Source: Mikania micrantha
Lineage: Eukaryota > Streptophyta > Magnoliopsida > Asterales > Asteraceae
Assembly (NCBI GenBank): GCA_009363875.1
Contig: CM018690.1
Coordinates: 8,544,788-8,608,787, forward strand
Length of the DNA stretch: 64,000 nt
Direction: 5' to 3'
Shown: positions 19,925 to 31,255 of the stretch, in pieces
Numbering within the stretch: the first letter of the stretch is position 1
Layout: every line of letters begins with the position of its first letter
The notes under the pieces: model-generated
The model's input: the letters and a program-made list of their open reading frames with translations, nothing else
Told to the model about the DNA's origin: nothing
The model's database searches: none
Position numbers and translations under genes: made by a program

Positions 19925-20368
19925 ACTTGTGAGGCCCCGAAACCGGGCACCTCGCAGAGGTTGGTTTTCATCATAACACATAGCTCTTAAACTAAAAACT
20001 TTCATAACATGCAGCGGAAATGTAAACATAGTTTGATAAACAGAATTCAATAAAGTGTCTGTATCAAAATCATATCGAATTGCCAAAGCCAACGAATCGT
20101 CTGGATTACTGCCCGAGCTCCATGTCTTCTCTTATCATAGCTTTAACCTGACATACATGCTAAATCAAGTAAGCTTACGCTGGTGAGTTCTAGTTTTCAT
20201 AAAACAACATTAAACATACTTAACATAAACCTCATTTCATACACATAGTCCATAACCTTAGCACATAAAATCCTTAACATCATCATCATACGTTCCACTG
20301 CTACCATACGAGCAGTGGGCTTATGCCGGCACAAGGCTCCATACCCATTTACAGTCATGGTTGACTAT

Positions 20369-20572
20369 CATACCCAGTTACAGTCGTGGTTGACTATCAT
20401 ACCCAGTTACAGTCGTGGTTGACTATCATACCCAGTTATAGTCGTGGTTGACTATCATACCCAGTTATAGTCGTGGTTGACTATCATACCCAGTTATAGT
20501 CGTGGTTGACTATCATACCCAGTTATAGTCGTGGTTGACTATCATACCTAGTTATAGTCGTGGTTGACTCTC
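20369..20572. repeat. 29-bp tandem repeat array, seven units
   Basis: Same unit as at 13104-13365, with seven full copies plus one degenerate copy at 20340. It accounts for 58 of the 59 bp length difference between the two LTRs. Confidence 0.95.
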
Positions 20573-21969
20573 ATACCTACCCAGCACAAGAACTGGTACA
20601 TCTTTCATACATATCCTATAACACGTATAGGAACATCGTTCGTTCGTCATACATGATATACTAGCATTATATCATCTTTTATCATAATCATCATAACATT
20701 TACTGCTAGCATCATAACATCATTCATTGCAGTCATCATGGCATCTTAGGCATGTCATACTAGCATCGTTTCATCATACCATCATAGCATACTGGCATCA
20801 TGCACAGTTCATCATAACATACTAGCATCATTATCATATCATAACATCATGTCATCATGCCTACATATCATGCTTCCATCCTAGCAACCTAGGACCTTGT
20901 CATACTCCTATGACTATTATCATAGTTACCATCATGAAGCATGTTATCATAAAGTCATCATCATATCATATGCTAGCATCATTATCATGGCATGTCCTTC
21001 ATTATCATAACTCATTTATCATGCATTCGTCATACTTAACATACTTTCATGCATAATCATGCTATCACATAAACATGTATATCTAGTCATGGCATATCAT
21101 CATTCATTCATTATCATCATAAGCGCATAACATCATAGACATAACAATAAGCATGTATGCCAGCCCAAAACATTAAGCATAAAATAGGGCGTCTAGAACT
21201 CACCTGATAATAGACTCCTGTTATCCTTAGCCGAACTCCTTAGCTAGGGCCTTAAGGACCTACATCAGTTACATCGTCTCGTTACATTTCATCACATCAC
21301 ATCCTTAGACTTAGAATTTATCCTAAGTCCTAGTAGTCAACTAGTCCCCATTATGAGCTCAAGTTCCCGAATCTTAGCTAAGTATTCGAAACACTCGAGG
21401 TTCATTAAGCATCTCATACTCGAAACCCATATACACGAAACACCCAAAGTACACGAAACCTTGTGTACTCGAACTGTCATGTGTATTCGAACTAGGGTAC
21501 ACGAAAGCACCGTATTCGAACTTCTTGTACTCGAAATGCTCTACTCGAAATGACCATACTCGAAATTCTAAGTATGATTTCGAGTACCCTTTGTGCAGTA
21601 TTTCGTGTACTCGTCACTTTCGTCATTAAACATCTCAGAACTTCATCTAAGGCTTTGGGGAGCTAGTTCTAGTTCCCTCATGTTGTTACCAACATGCTGG
21701 AACCTCAAAGTTCCGAACTTTATGCATAAAGGTGCAAGCTTTATGCACAAGTACACCTTTCATAAAAATCCTAACTTTTGCATAAAAATCCTAGCTTTTT
21801 GATTTAGAACACTTACTTGAAGTTAGGTGATCACCCCTGTAGATTCCCGAGCGTTTCCTCCTTCGTTTGGTCGATCAAAAGCTCGATCCTTGAAGTTTCT
21901 TGGTTCCGACTTCGTGTACTCGAGAGAGAGCGTGCTCAGCCAAAGGTTCGCACATATCCCAAGGCACTG

Positions 21970-21979
21970 GTATTTATAG
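21970..21979 (-). promoter_or_regulatory. TATA box of the element B 5' LTR promoter
   Basis: CTATAAATAC in element sense, at the same LTR position as in the 3' copy. This is the one that would drive the genomic RNA. Confidence 0.65.
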
Positions 21980-22200
21980 GGAGTGTCCTTGTACTCAAAA
22001 CCGGAACAGAATTTCGAGAACAAGAGTACTCGAATTCGGATGTACACGAAAATCTGGTGTACTCGAAATTGGGTTCGAGTACACGAACTCGGATTTTAAC
22101 TTAGTTATTTTCCGCACATTTTCCAACAAATTAATTATCCGTTACCCATTCGTAAGTTCGGATAACTTGCATTTTAGAAAATTTGGGATGTTACAGACTA

Positions 22201-22459
22201 GGATATTGAATCTCATGCATCAGGTTCTGTTTATTTGTTGATTTAAGACTTTGAACATTATAACTTATGTTTTTGTAACTGCCATGTTTTGACATGGATT
22301 TTCAAACTCTTTCGCAATGTTAAACTTTGAGTTTATGAAATAGGACTGAATTATGTTTGAAAGCATATAGAGGTCTTTCGTTATGTCTAATGACTAAGAT
22401 CTTGGTTTGTCACCCCTCAAACGGTATGATTTTGTTAGTGGGAAATTGAAGGTGTGACA
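22201..22459 (+). repeat. Right part of the LTR interrupted by element B
   Basis: Continuation of the LTR from 12661 after removing element B and one copy of GACTA. It ends GGTGTGACA, pairing with the TGT start at 11092. Contains TTTGAAAGCATATAGAGG, a block also seen near the end of other LTRs here (about 30250 and 60510). Confidence 0.7.
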
Positions 22460-24148
22460 ATGAAGGTTAGTACTGATGGGGTCGGATTAAGAGGTGGCAG
22501 ACGACGGGGTCATGGGGGTTAATGGCATCCATGGAGCTTCGATTCCAATAATGGTGAAATCGAAGTGATGTGACGATTCGTTAACTGTGAAGGGGGCAAT
22601 GTTCTCATTTCTCAAGTCGTGAATGATCTGAAGTGCGGTGATGAGGGTGATGGATTCCCCAGATTCCCAATCCCCCGTCCCTTTTCTTTTTCTGCATTTC
22701 AAGGCCCATCACTAATTGCACATGCCCCAACGAAAGCCTCCAAAAGGACCAAATCCACCATACATATAAGCGAATTGATATTTTTATGGGGCCCTATAAA
22801 TTTTGGGGTCATAGGCGGAGGCCTAGACTCCTAAGCCCATTGGTCCGACCTTGAATGAAACAATGTCTAACCAGAACGGTGACTAGATATGTTTCAACGA
22901 AGTTTCAGAGTGATTTGAATTTATATTTGAGAATAATTGAAGGATGTTCACGTATTATCGAAAACAATATAATTGTGACATTGATAAACGTTTTCAACCT
23001 ATCGTTCAGGTTTATCATATCAGACATTTCAAGTGATTAAGGATTTGAGATCAGAAATCCATACTAAATAATCAACTTGCACAATAGGGTTTGTCAAAAC
23101 TTACAAGCACTGATAGCTGCAATTACGTGTACACATGTAATGGTAACTTGTCTTGCATGATTTACCATGGCTCTTTCCATTTCAAGTTAATATGGTTCTT
23201 CCCAACTACTAGTGTGCCTCCCTGGAGTTTTTTTGTTGAAAATTTGACTAACTTTCAAATGTACCATGAATTAAAATGATAACTCTCCATATTACTTAGT
23301 TAAAACAAGAATTTTTCAATTTTTTGTATTGATTATATGTACTAAGTCAATACTCTTGCCTTTTGGTATACAAGACAATAGATAGTATGTTTTAGTCTTG
23401 AGCACTACATCGAATCTAACACACCCTTTGAAGAATTTTTAGTTTTATTGACTCTCCAAGCTCTCGTTTTAGGTATTTTTTTAGGTGTTAGGGTAATCTT
23501 GGAAGTACACTGCTCTCATTGTTGTACCCTAGAAAATAGTCGGATTTACGTTGGTGGCTTGAAACCTGTTTTAAAAGACATCTGTGTTAACAGAAATGCC
23601 CAGCCACCAAACATTTTATTTTCCGCATTTTTTTCTATATTGCAATTTAAGTTTCTGTAATTTCTATTTCGCATAAATTAAAATAATCATTTTGTTCTTG
23701 TTTTAAGTCTATTTTATGTTTATGTTTCTGTATTATAAAAAAATTTCCGATTAATAGAAAAATTTATTACACATTTGTGAATGGTGATCTATATCTTGTT
23801 ATTTTAGTCGCATGTACTTGATTTGAGTTAGGCTGCAGATAAATTTTTTTCCTTAAAATTGTTTCTTGCATATATTTTTTGGGTGCAACATCCAATCAAA
23901 ATGAGGTCCACGCAAATTAGTTCAGCATGCATCTATAAACCTTTGCTCTCACACAAGTCGGGTTCTACTTTACAGGAAGCACATTTTGCTTTGTTTTAAT
24001 TTTTTCCTGTTTTCTTTCATCTTTATTTTCTTCTTTTTCTCTCTTTTTTATGAATTAATTTCTTGACTCGTGACTAGTGTTTTTGTCTCGATCCATTTAA
24101 TTTTTGTAAAGAAAGATTAGACCCAACATGCGGCTCCCAAAACCGAAT
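22460..24148. other. Intergenic sequence without recognised genes
   Basis: AT-rich sequence. Short open frames exist but lack codon or motif support. A possible transposon tip lies at about 22781-22855: its reverse complement starts CAAGGTCGGACCAATGGG and continues with AGGCCTCCGCC and GGGCCCC. That resembles hAT-type termini I know from plant genomes, but no partner terminus was found. Confidence 0.4.
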
Positions 24149-24376
24149 GAGGCAGTGCCTTAATGGTACCAAGATTCTTTCAAATAGGATGTCTTGGGTT
24201 CAAAACCTTTACGCAGCGAGATAAGGGTCTGATAGGGGTCAGGGGCTTTCCTAGTGGGGTTTCCTCCTAGGCGGTTGTGATGGCTCATGAGAATTCAAGA
24301 TAACTAGACCTTGGTGACAAGGCCAGGAAACAGTGGGCGCACACAATTGAGACATTCGCCGTTTAAAAAAATAAAA
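24149..24376 (+). mobile_element. SINE-like retroposon copy 1
   Basis: About 230 bp with a 5' tRNA-like head (A-box-like GAGGCAGTGCCTTAATGG, B box GGGTTCAAAACCT at 24197-24209) and a body containing TAGGGGTCAGGGG, GTGGGGTTTCCTCCT and TAACTAGACCTTG. It ends in GACATTCGCCGTT and an A-rich tail. A second copy with the same order lies at 25041-25270. Both features are diagnostic of tRNA-derived SINEs. Target duplications are not clear. Confidence 0.65.
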
Positions 24377-25040
24377 GCTAATCATTCGCTATCACTTATT
24401 AGTTTAATAAAATAATGGGCAAAAGAGACCCACTTTACAATAATGTGTGACTGATTGGTGCCCAACTGCGTCTTTCCTGCCTTTCTATAATGGAACGAAA
24501 TATATATTTTTTTTTCATAAAAAAGAAAAAATAGGCAATTCTTTTTTTTTTTTTAAACGACCAACTAATCAACTGCCGGGTATTACGTATGCGACCCTCA
24601 ACCGTTAAAGGATACCCAAGCTTGGCCACTAATATAGACTGACGGAGCCCTTAGCCCACCAGGCACCAATAGAAATACTGCACAATGAAAGTAAATATTG
24701 CAGTCGTGATTTGTAAATTTTAATAAACTCATTTATTTTAGGAGGAAACAATAAACATATAAAGTAAAGATACAGGGCTTTTTAGATTGAGTTAGAAATC
24801 CACAATTATTAGTTTTGTATAATATATTGGTAGGTCACAAAATTCACTAAACGTGATACATTTAGGGGGACTGATTTTTACAAACATTTTGGCACAAACT
24901 AAATAAAAAATTAAGTATCATAAAGACTCAAAAACATCAATCAAGCCTAGTACTCGTTAGCTAGTGGCAGACATGTGCGGAGCCAATGTATTGGGAGGGA
25001 GGATAGGCCTCCGTAGAAACTTACAATGAAAAGTTACAAA
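24377..25040. other. Intergenic AT-rich sequence
   Basis: No gene, repeat or RNA recognised between the two SINE-like copies; T-rich and A-rich runs only. Confidence 0.4.
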
Positions 25041-25270
25041 TAGGCATTGCCTCAATAGTGCCTCAGGATTCTTTAAAATGAGGGTTCTTGGATTCAAATC
25101 TCTCTCGTAGCGAAAAATGGGTTTGAGAGGGGTCAGGGGGTTTTCCCAGTGGGGTTTCCTCCTGGGCTGGTTGTGGTGGCTAATGTGAGTTCCTGATAAC
25201 TAGACCTTGCTGATATGGCCTGAAAATAGTAGATTCACACGATTGAGACATTCGCCGTTCAAAAAAAAAT
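25041..25270 (+). mobile_element. SINE-like retroposon copy 2
   Basis: Diverged copy of 24149-24376. Shared blocks: CTCAATAGTGCCTC with AGGATTCTTT, the B-box-like GGATTCAAATCTC, GAGGGGTCAGGGGG, GTGGGGTTTCCTCCTGG, GATAACTAGACCTTG and TTGAGACATTCGCCGTTC, followed by A9. Two independent copies about 900 bp apart show this is a dispersed repeat. Confidence 0.65.
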
Positions 25271-25749
25271 GTTGTTTAATTTTATAAAAAAAAAGGGAAC
25301 ACAAATCTGAGTACAAAATGACTCGAATTTGATTATAAAAGGCAAATTTTGAAAACAAAGTGACTGTTTGATGATAATTGTGGCCTATTAATATAGTTAA
25401 CATGAATACTTATTTGTTGGAAAATTCATCGGTCAATTATAAGTGCCCAAGAATTTCTCTTGTATCATTATTTGTATGCTATGAGCCAATGAGGAGAGCT
25501 AGATATAAGCAGACACTATCCTTATCCCGAGACTAAAGAGATTGCTAATAGAAATTTTGTTAGCTTTCAAAGAAATTCTTGACTCAAATACAAATAGATG
25601 AACAAACATAATCAAAAAAGATACAAATCTTATATAAAGATAGAGCATTAATAATATAAGTAAAATGATAAGACAATAATATAAGTAAAATGATATGACA
25701 ACATATATAGTTGGAAAAAAAAACAGAAAATCCCAAATAGCAAAACGAA

Positions 25750-26447
25750 TAGAAATGACAATGGATTGGGTTTGGATAGGGTATCGTTAATCTCAGTCTC
25801 ATGCCTAATTGTAAAAATATGTCATGTACACGGCCCATTACATGTCGGGTATCTATCGGGTAATTACCCATTGGGTAATCAGGCATACCCACAGGTATCA
25901 GGTATACCCATTAGTTTATTAAAAAAAACTTTTTATGATTTTCCGAGTACATTTGTATAATATAAATTTTATATAATGATATTGCTTATTTACCAAAATA
26001 AATTAGAATCATACATATAATATCAACATTATTGAACATAAACAAAGAAAATGTAAATATCATGACATATAAATAGCAAAAGATGCTATCATAAAGCGTT
26101 GATTTGATATTCAAACTGAAACTACATGTTCAAAACAACAAGATTATGTTTTAAATAATAAAGTTGATACTTGCTTTAATATATAAAATAATAAGATAAA
26201 AGTTACAATTTGTTCTGATCATTCATAAAAAGAATTATGTTTCGAAAAGGAAATAAAAATATATAAACAAAATATTACGGGTATTGCTTCGAGCAAGTGG
26301 GTCGGGTATTCCTTAATCCCATATCCTAACAAAAGCCGAAAAAATAATTGTTTTTGATCTCATACCCTAATATTCGGGCCAATACCCGTTCCTAAAGTTT
26401 CGGGTTTTGGGTTTTCCGGCTAGGTATGGATTTTTTTGCCATCCCTA
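25750..26447. mobile_element. Possible non-autonomous hAT-like element
   Basis: Left end TAGAAATGACAATGG and right end (reverse complement) TAGGGATGGCAAAAA are imperfect inverted termini, each next to GGGT/ATACCC-rich sequence (TATCGGGTAATTACCC near 25855; TATTCGGGCCAATACCC near 26371). The direct flanks AAAACGAA / AAAACAGA could be an imperfect 8-bp target duplication. No transposase remains; assignment is tentative. Confidence 0.35.
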
Positions 26448-26698
26448 AAAACAGAAAGTTATAACAATTATAACATAAAACATAGACAAGCAATCCTAAC
26501 ATTTTCAATCATGAAATATTAAGATCTCAAAAAATGGAATCCTAGTCTTCAAGTAATATGGGTTGCTTCTTCAATGAGGAGAGCCATCAAACATAAGCAA
26601 TTTTCACATTGAAGATGCCGAAGAGGTACTAACGATGCTTACCCGTCGCAAGCCGACTCCGTCCCCCTTATTTTGTTGTCTTATATATATATATATAT
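26448..26698. other. Short intergenic segment
   Basis: Nothing recognised apart from the TA run (about 26682-26698) that forms the left boundary of fold-back element M3. Confidence 0.4.
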
Positions 26699-27993
26699 AG
26701 GGCAAGGTATATAAATAACCCTCTTTTTTTGCTACAACTACATAACCCATTTAAACCAATCATAAATTTACACATAAACATTATATTAAAATATTAAAAA
26801 GGGCATCATAGTCATTTTACCCCTTATAAGTTTTTCCTCCCTCTTTTTTAAACATTAATAACTTTTTTATAATATATTATTTTTTTAAAAAAATTGCACC
26901 ATTATATTCGTCTCATTTTTCTCTTTAATTCCGTTATAGTTTCGACTAATTTTTTTTACTTTTTTTAAATACCCTATATTTACATCATTGTAACGAGGTT
27001 AAATATAACAAATTTATTTGAAATTTTTTTAAAAATGATAAATTACAGTGATGTAATTTACATTGATGTAATTTATCGTGATGTAATTTACATTGACGTA
27101 ATTTATCGTGATGTAATTTACATTGACGTAAAATTCGGTTTCGGTTTTTTTTCGGTGAATTTGGTTTAAATTACAGTGATGTAATTTACATTGACAACAA
27201 ATTAGTTTAAATTTTTTTCAAACAATGATAAATTAAATCACTATAATTATCATTGTGAGAGAAAAAAATCAAAATAATGCGTTCTATTACATCACTGTAA
27301 TTTATCATTGTAATTATCATTGACGTAAAATTCGGTTTCGGTTTTTTTCGGTGAATTTGGTTTAAATTACAGTGATGTAATTTACATTGACAACAAATTA
27401 GTTTAAATTTTTTTCGAACAATGATAAATTACATCACTATAATTATCATTGTGAGAGAAAAAAATCAAAATAATGTGTTCTATTTACATCACTGTAATTT
27501 ATCATTGTAATTATCATTGTTAGAGAAAAAATTAAAATAATGTGTTACGTCACCGTTAATTATGTCATTGTAAATTACTTCATTTTGTGTTACATTACTT
27601 CATTTTTTGTTACATTACTGTAATTTACCATTGTTAGAAAAAATTTCTAATTAATTTGCTATCTTTAAGCTCGTTACAATGATGTAAATACATGACATCA
27701 AAAAAAAAACTAGTCGAAACTATAACGAAATTAAAGAGAAAAATGAGATGACTATAATGGTGCAATTTTTTTAAAAAAATAATATAGTATAAAAAAGTTA
27801 TGAATGTTTAAAAAAAAATGGGGTAAACTTTACTTAAATAACAAATGTCTTAAATGCCCTTTATATTAAAAAAAAAAGAAAAAAAAAGGAATCTGACACG
27901 TGTCACCATCCTATACACTTACATTTTTAAAGTAACCATTGGATGATGGTTAATGGGTTGTAACAAAAGATGAGGGTTATCAAAAATTTCATG

Positions 27994-27997
<4 letters not shown>
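26699..27997. mobile_element. Fold-back element M3 (about 1.3 kb) with long inverted arms
   Basis: Ends AGGGCAAGGTATATAAA / AGGGCATGAAATTTTTG, each followed by TAACCCTC, and bounded by TA repeats. Arms of about 300 bp match in inverted orientation (TTTAAACATTMATAACTTTT, TTGCACCATTATA, TCTCTTTAATT, GTTATAGTTTCGACTA). The interior is a thicket of short direct and inverted repeats built on TTACANNNNTGTAA and an ATTCGGTTTCGGTTTTT block repeated at about 27131 and 27329. No ORF. M4 follows after a single TA run; M3 and M4 share arm sequence. Confidence 0.8.
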
Positions 27998-28033
<36 letters not shown>

Positions 28034-28036
<3 letters not shown>

Positions 28037-29812
28037 ATTGGGTTCAAATGCTAACCCTCATTTATGGCACTAACCCATTAACCCTCATAAACCAATCAGA
28101 ATTGAACACATGGCTTTTTCTTTTATTATTTAATAAGGGTAAAGTAGTAATTTTCTATCTTAAATACTTTACCCCCTCTTTTTTTAAACATCCATAACTT
28201 TTTTATGCTATAATATTTTTTTATAAAAATTGCACCATTTTACTCGTCTTATTTTTCTCTTTAATTCTGTTATAGTCTTGACTAAGTATTTTTATTTTTT
28301 TTGTGTGTCCGTACTTACACCAATGTAACAAGTATAAAAATAAAAAATTATTTCTAACGAGTTGTAACGAATTTCGGTTTACATTGTTATAGAATAAATA
28401 CGGTTTACGTTTAAGAGTGTAAACGACCCAAGCCGATCCCGAGCTAGTTAATTACGTTATATTCTTGACTAGGTTTTTTTATTTTTTTTCGTATGTTCGT
28501 ATTTACGCCAATGTAACAAGTATAAAAATAACAAATTATTTGTAACGAGTTGTAACGAATTTCGGTTTACATTGTTGTAAAATAAATACGGTTTACGTTT
28601 AAGAGTGTAAACGACCCAAGCCGATCCCGAGCTAGTTAATTACGTTATATTCTTGACTAGATTTTTTTTATTTTTTCCGGATGCTCAAAAATTCGTTAGA
28701 TCTAGTAGATTGTAAATACGTTTTAATACTTTAAAAAAATTATATCTACAAGATTGTAAAGATATTAAATTTTAAAAAAATAATATAACATTTTGTTGAT
28801 AAAAACCAAAATTCGTTATATATACAAGATTGTAAATACGTTTTAATACTTTAAAAAAATTATATCTACAAGATTGTAAAGACATTTTAATACTTTAAAA
28901 AAAATAATATAACATTTTGTTGATAAAAACAAAATTCGTTATATACACAAGATTGTAAATACGTTTTAATACTTTAAAAAAATTATATCTACAAGATTGT
29001 AAATATATTAATACTTTAAAAAAATAATATAACATTTTGTTGATAAAAACCAAAATTCGTTATATCTACAAGATTGTAAAGACATTTTAATACTTTAAAA
29101 AAAATAATATAACATTTTGTTGATAAAAACCAAAATTCGTTATATATACAAGATTGTAAATACGTTTTAATACTTTAAAAAAATTATATCTACAAGATTG
29201 TAAATATATTAATACTTAAAAAAATAATATAACATTTTGTTGATAAAAACCAAAATTCGTTATATCTACAAGATTGTAAATACATTTTAATACTTTTAAA
29301 AAATACTATAACATTTTGTTGAAAAAAACTACGATTCGTTATATCTACTAGATTGTAATATGTTTTAATACTTTAAAAAAATAATATAACATTTTGTTTA
29401 TAAAAACCAAAATTCGTTATATCTACAAGATTGTAAATACATTTTCATAATTTAAAAATTATATTTACAAGATTGTAAATACATTTTAGTACTTTAAAAA
29501 CCAAAATTCGTTACAAAATCAAGAATATAACGTAATTAACGAGCATCCAGAAAAAATAAAAAACCTAGTCAAGAATATAACATAATTAACGAGCTCAGGA
29601 TCGGCTTGGCTCGTTTACACTCTTAAACTTAACCCCTATTTATTATACAACAATGTAAACCCAAATTCGTTACAACTTGTTACAAATAATTTGTTAGTTT
29701 TATACTTGTTACATTGGTGTAAATACGAACATCCGAAAAAAAATAAAAAACTTAGTCAAGACTATAACGGAATTAAAGAGAAAAAAAGACGAGTAAAATG
29801 GTGCAATTTTTA
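28034..29812. mobile_element. Fold-back element M4 (at least 1.8 kb), right end lost in the assembly gap
   Basis: Left end AGGATTGGGTTCAAATG then TAACCCTC, flanked by a TA run shared with M3. The left arm (about 28215-28400: TTGCACCATTTTACTCG, CTCTTTAATTCTGTTATAG, CTTGACTAAG, ACACCAATGTAAC) recurs inverted at about 29640-29811, ending exactly at the N run. The outer roughly 180 bp of the right arm should therefore lie in the gap. The interior has tandem repeats (see 28690-29500) and further nested inverted blocks (GCCGATCCCGAGCTAG at 28421 and 28621, inverted near 29600). Confidence 0.8.
28690..29500. repeat. Complex tandem repeat array inside M4
   Basis: Multiple direct repeats combining CAAGATTGTAAATACG, TTTTAATACTTTAAAAA, ATAATATAACATTTTGTTG and ATAAAAACCAAAATTCG in variable order. 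Unit lengths vary from about 45 to 130 bp. No coding potential. Confidence 0.8.
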
Positions 29813-29912
29813 NNNNNNNNNNNNNNNNNNNNNNNNNNNNNNNNNNNNNNNNNNNNNNNNNNNNNNNNNNNNNNNNNNNNNNNNNNNNNNNNNNNNNNNN
29901 NNNNNNNNNNNN
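29813..29912. other. Assembly gap, exactly 100 N
   Basis: A run of exactly 100 N, the usual placeholder for a gap of unknown size. It begins inside the right arm of hairpin element M4 and ends inside an LTR fragment. Confidence 0.98.
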
Positions 29913-30345
29913 CTAACATTTTAATAAACAACATGACACATGTTTTCTTACTATCTACGTATATCAAAACCTGTGAACTCACCAACCATTGTGTTGACAC
30001 TTTTTCTTAAACTTGTATTCTCATGTAAACTACAGGCATACATGGACTCAAGGGTATACACCTAAGGCACGAGCATATGAACTGCATACATTATGCATGT
30101 CCTTATTATCAAACAATATTTATTTATGTTATGTATTGTGAAACAATGTAATGTCTAACCACATATTTTCTGCTGCATGTTAAAACATAATTTTATTCTG
30201 CTGCTTAATTATTAAACTGTTTGGTTGTATTTATGTCAAACAACATGTTTTGAAAACGCATATAGAGGTTTCTATGTGACCATGAGCTGCGATTCTGGCC
30301 ACGTCACCCCCGTGGACTGACTCCACACGTGGAATTTGGGTGACA
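29913..30345 (+). repeat. LTR 3'-terminal fragment, same family as the solo LTR at 57.6-60.6 kb
   Basis: Matches 60175-60607 in order: CTAACATTT, AAACCTGTGAACTCACC, TTGTGTTGACAC, CTTGTATTCTC, TTTTGAAAACGCATATAGAG, GATTCTGGCCACGTCAC and GTGGACTGACNCCAC, ending GGGTGACA. The left side is cut by the assembly gap. Confidence 0.8.
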
Positions 30346-30351
30346 TGTGTG

Positions 30352-31255
30352 TGTTCATGTGTTTTAGTTTGAAAAAGCACTTGTAAAGCTACCTTAGAGC
30401 TCCAAACACCAAGATACAACTCGGATTCTGCTTCCTTTCAAGTACACCAGAACAACCAAACTGCTGGTGCTTCTGGTGGTGGGCTTCCTTGGTTGTTCCT
30501 CCTTGTTATTTTAGCTTCAAGCTTGGATAAGTCCTCAATGACTCCAAGAACAACCTCTTGTAGCCCCTGATGATGTTGCACAATGTTGACAGAGTAAACT
30601 TGGTCGTGTGGATGTGTTTTCTCGAGAGAGTTTGAGTAAAGTGACACATAAAGGGTCTGGTCGGTTTTTTATAAAGTTTTAAGCTGATGGGGAGCTTCGT
30701 GTACCGCCAAGATAGCCCCCATTGGGTCTTGCGTACCGCCAAGAATATTTTCATCGGGCTGCTTTCCGAAACACAACGCGTGCCACTAAGGTGGAGTTGA
30801 TGGGTTGTGGCGTACCGCAAAGGATTTCTGGGATTCAAATATGCCTGCCTCAGCTTCGCGTACCGCCAAGGCCCAATCCAAGGTCCTTGGCGTACCGCAA
30901 AGCTTGCCAGAAGAGCCCACTTGGCCCAATTTTATTGTTTGACTCGACTATTGTTCGTTTATCGTTATAGCTTATCGTTTCTCGTTGTTTGAACTCAATT
31001 TGTTCGATGTTTGATCATGTGTGAACCATTTATTGTTTAATTGGTTACATTGTTCGACATTCACCAATGTTCGTGAATTATTCGACACGTTGTGCGTTTC
31101 TCGATAATTCACCAATTATCGTGCTTGTGACGGTGTTTGTACTATCGTACAATGTGTCACACTAAATTAAACTAATTCTAGTGCCACTTATAAATATTAA
31201 TTAAATAAATATTTAATTAAATTAATTGCTGACCTGTAATTTGCGAGGTGTCACA
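30352..31255 (-). repeat. LTR 5'-terminal fragment, opposite orientation, same family
   Basis: In reverse complement it starts TGTGACACCTCGC at 31255 and follows the start of the solo LTR at 57629: AAGTGGCACTAGAATTAG, TTTAATTTAGTGTGACAC, GAACATTGGTGAA, a block with GGCGTACGC/GTACCGCCAAG motifs, CTTTATAAAA, and CTAAGGTAG near its inner end. The inner end meets the + oriented fragment ending at 30345, so the two pieces are opposed. Confidence 0.8.

Larger units (their letters stand above)
12662..22195 (-). mobile_element. Element B: complete Ty3/gypsy chromovirus (Tekay/Del-like)
   Basis: 9534 bp on the minus strand, flanked by the target duplication GACTA (12657-12661 and 22196-22200). Order in element sense: 5' LTR (22195-19928), PBS complementary to initiator tRNA-Met, gag-protease, RT-RNase H, integrase with chromodomain-like tail, polypurine tract, 3' LTR (14988-12662). 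The two LTRs differ by two copies of a 29-bp repeat, one 1-bp indel and about eight substitutions, so insertion was recent. Coding lesions: in-frame TAG at 17777-17779 and at the RNase H-integrase junction near 16617, a frameshift near 15870, and FIGD in place of FIDD in RT. It sits nested in the older LTR that begins at 11092. Confidence 0.95.
19928..22195 (-). repeat. Element B 5' LTR
   Basis: 2268 bp, same organisation as the 3' LTR but with seven 29-bp units (20369-20572). TATA box at 21979-21970 in element sense. Ends abut the PBS on one side and the GACTA target duplication on the other. Confidence 0.95.

Noticed and set aside
22487..22834. Possible small host gene in overlapping frames on both strands
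   Set aside because: No motif, no splice pattern and no codon bias; part of the sequence resembles a transposon terminus.
29691..30010. Open frames spanning the N run
   Set aside because: They consist mainly of undetermined residues across an assembly gap.
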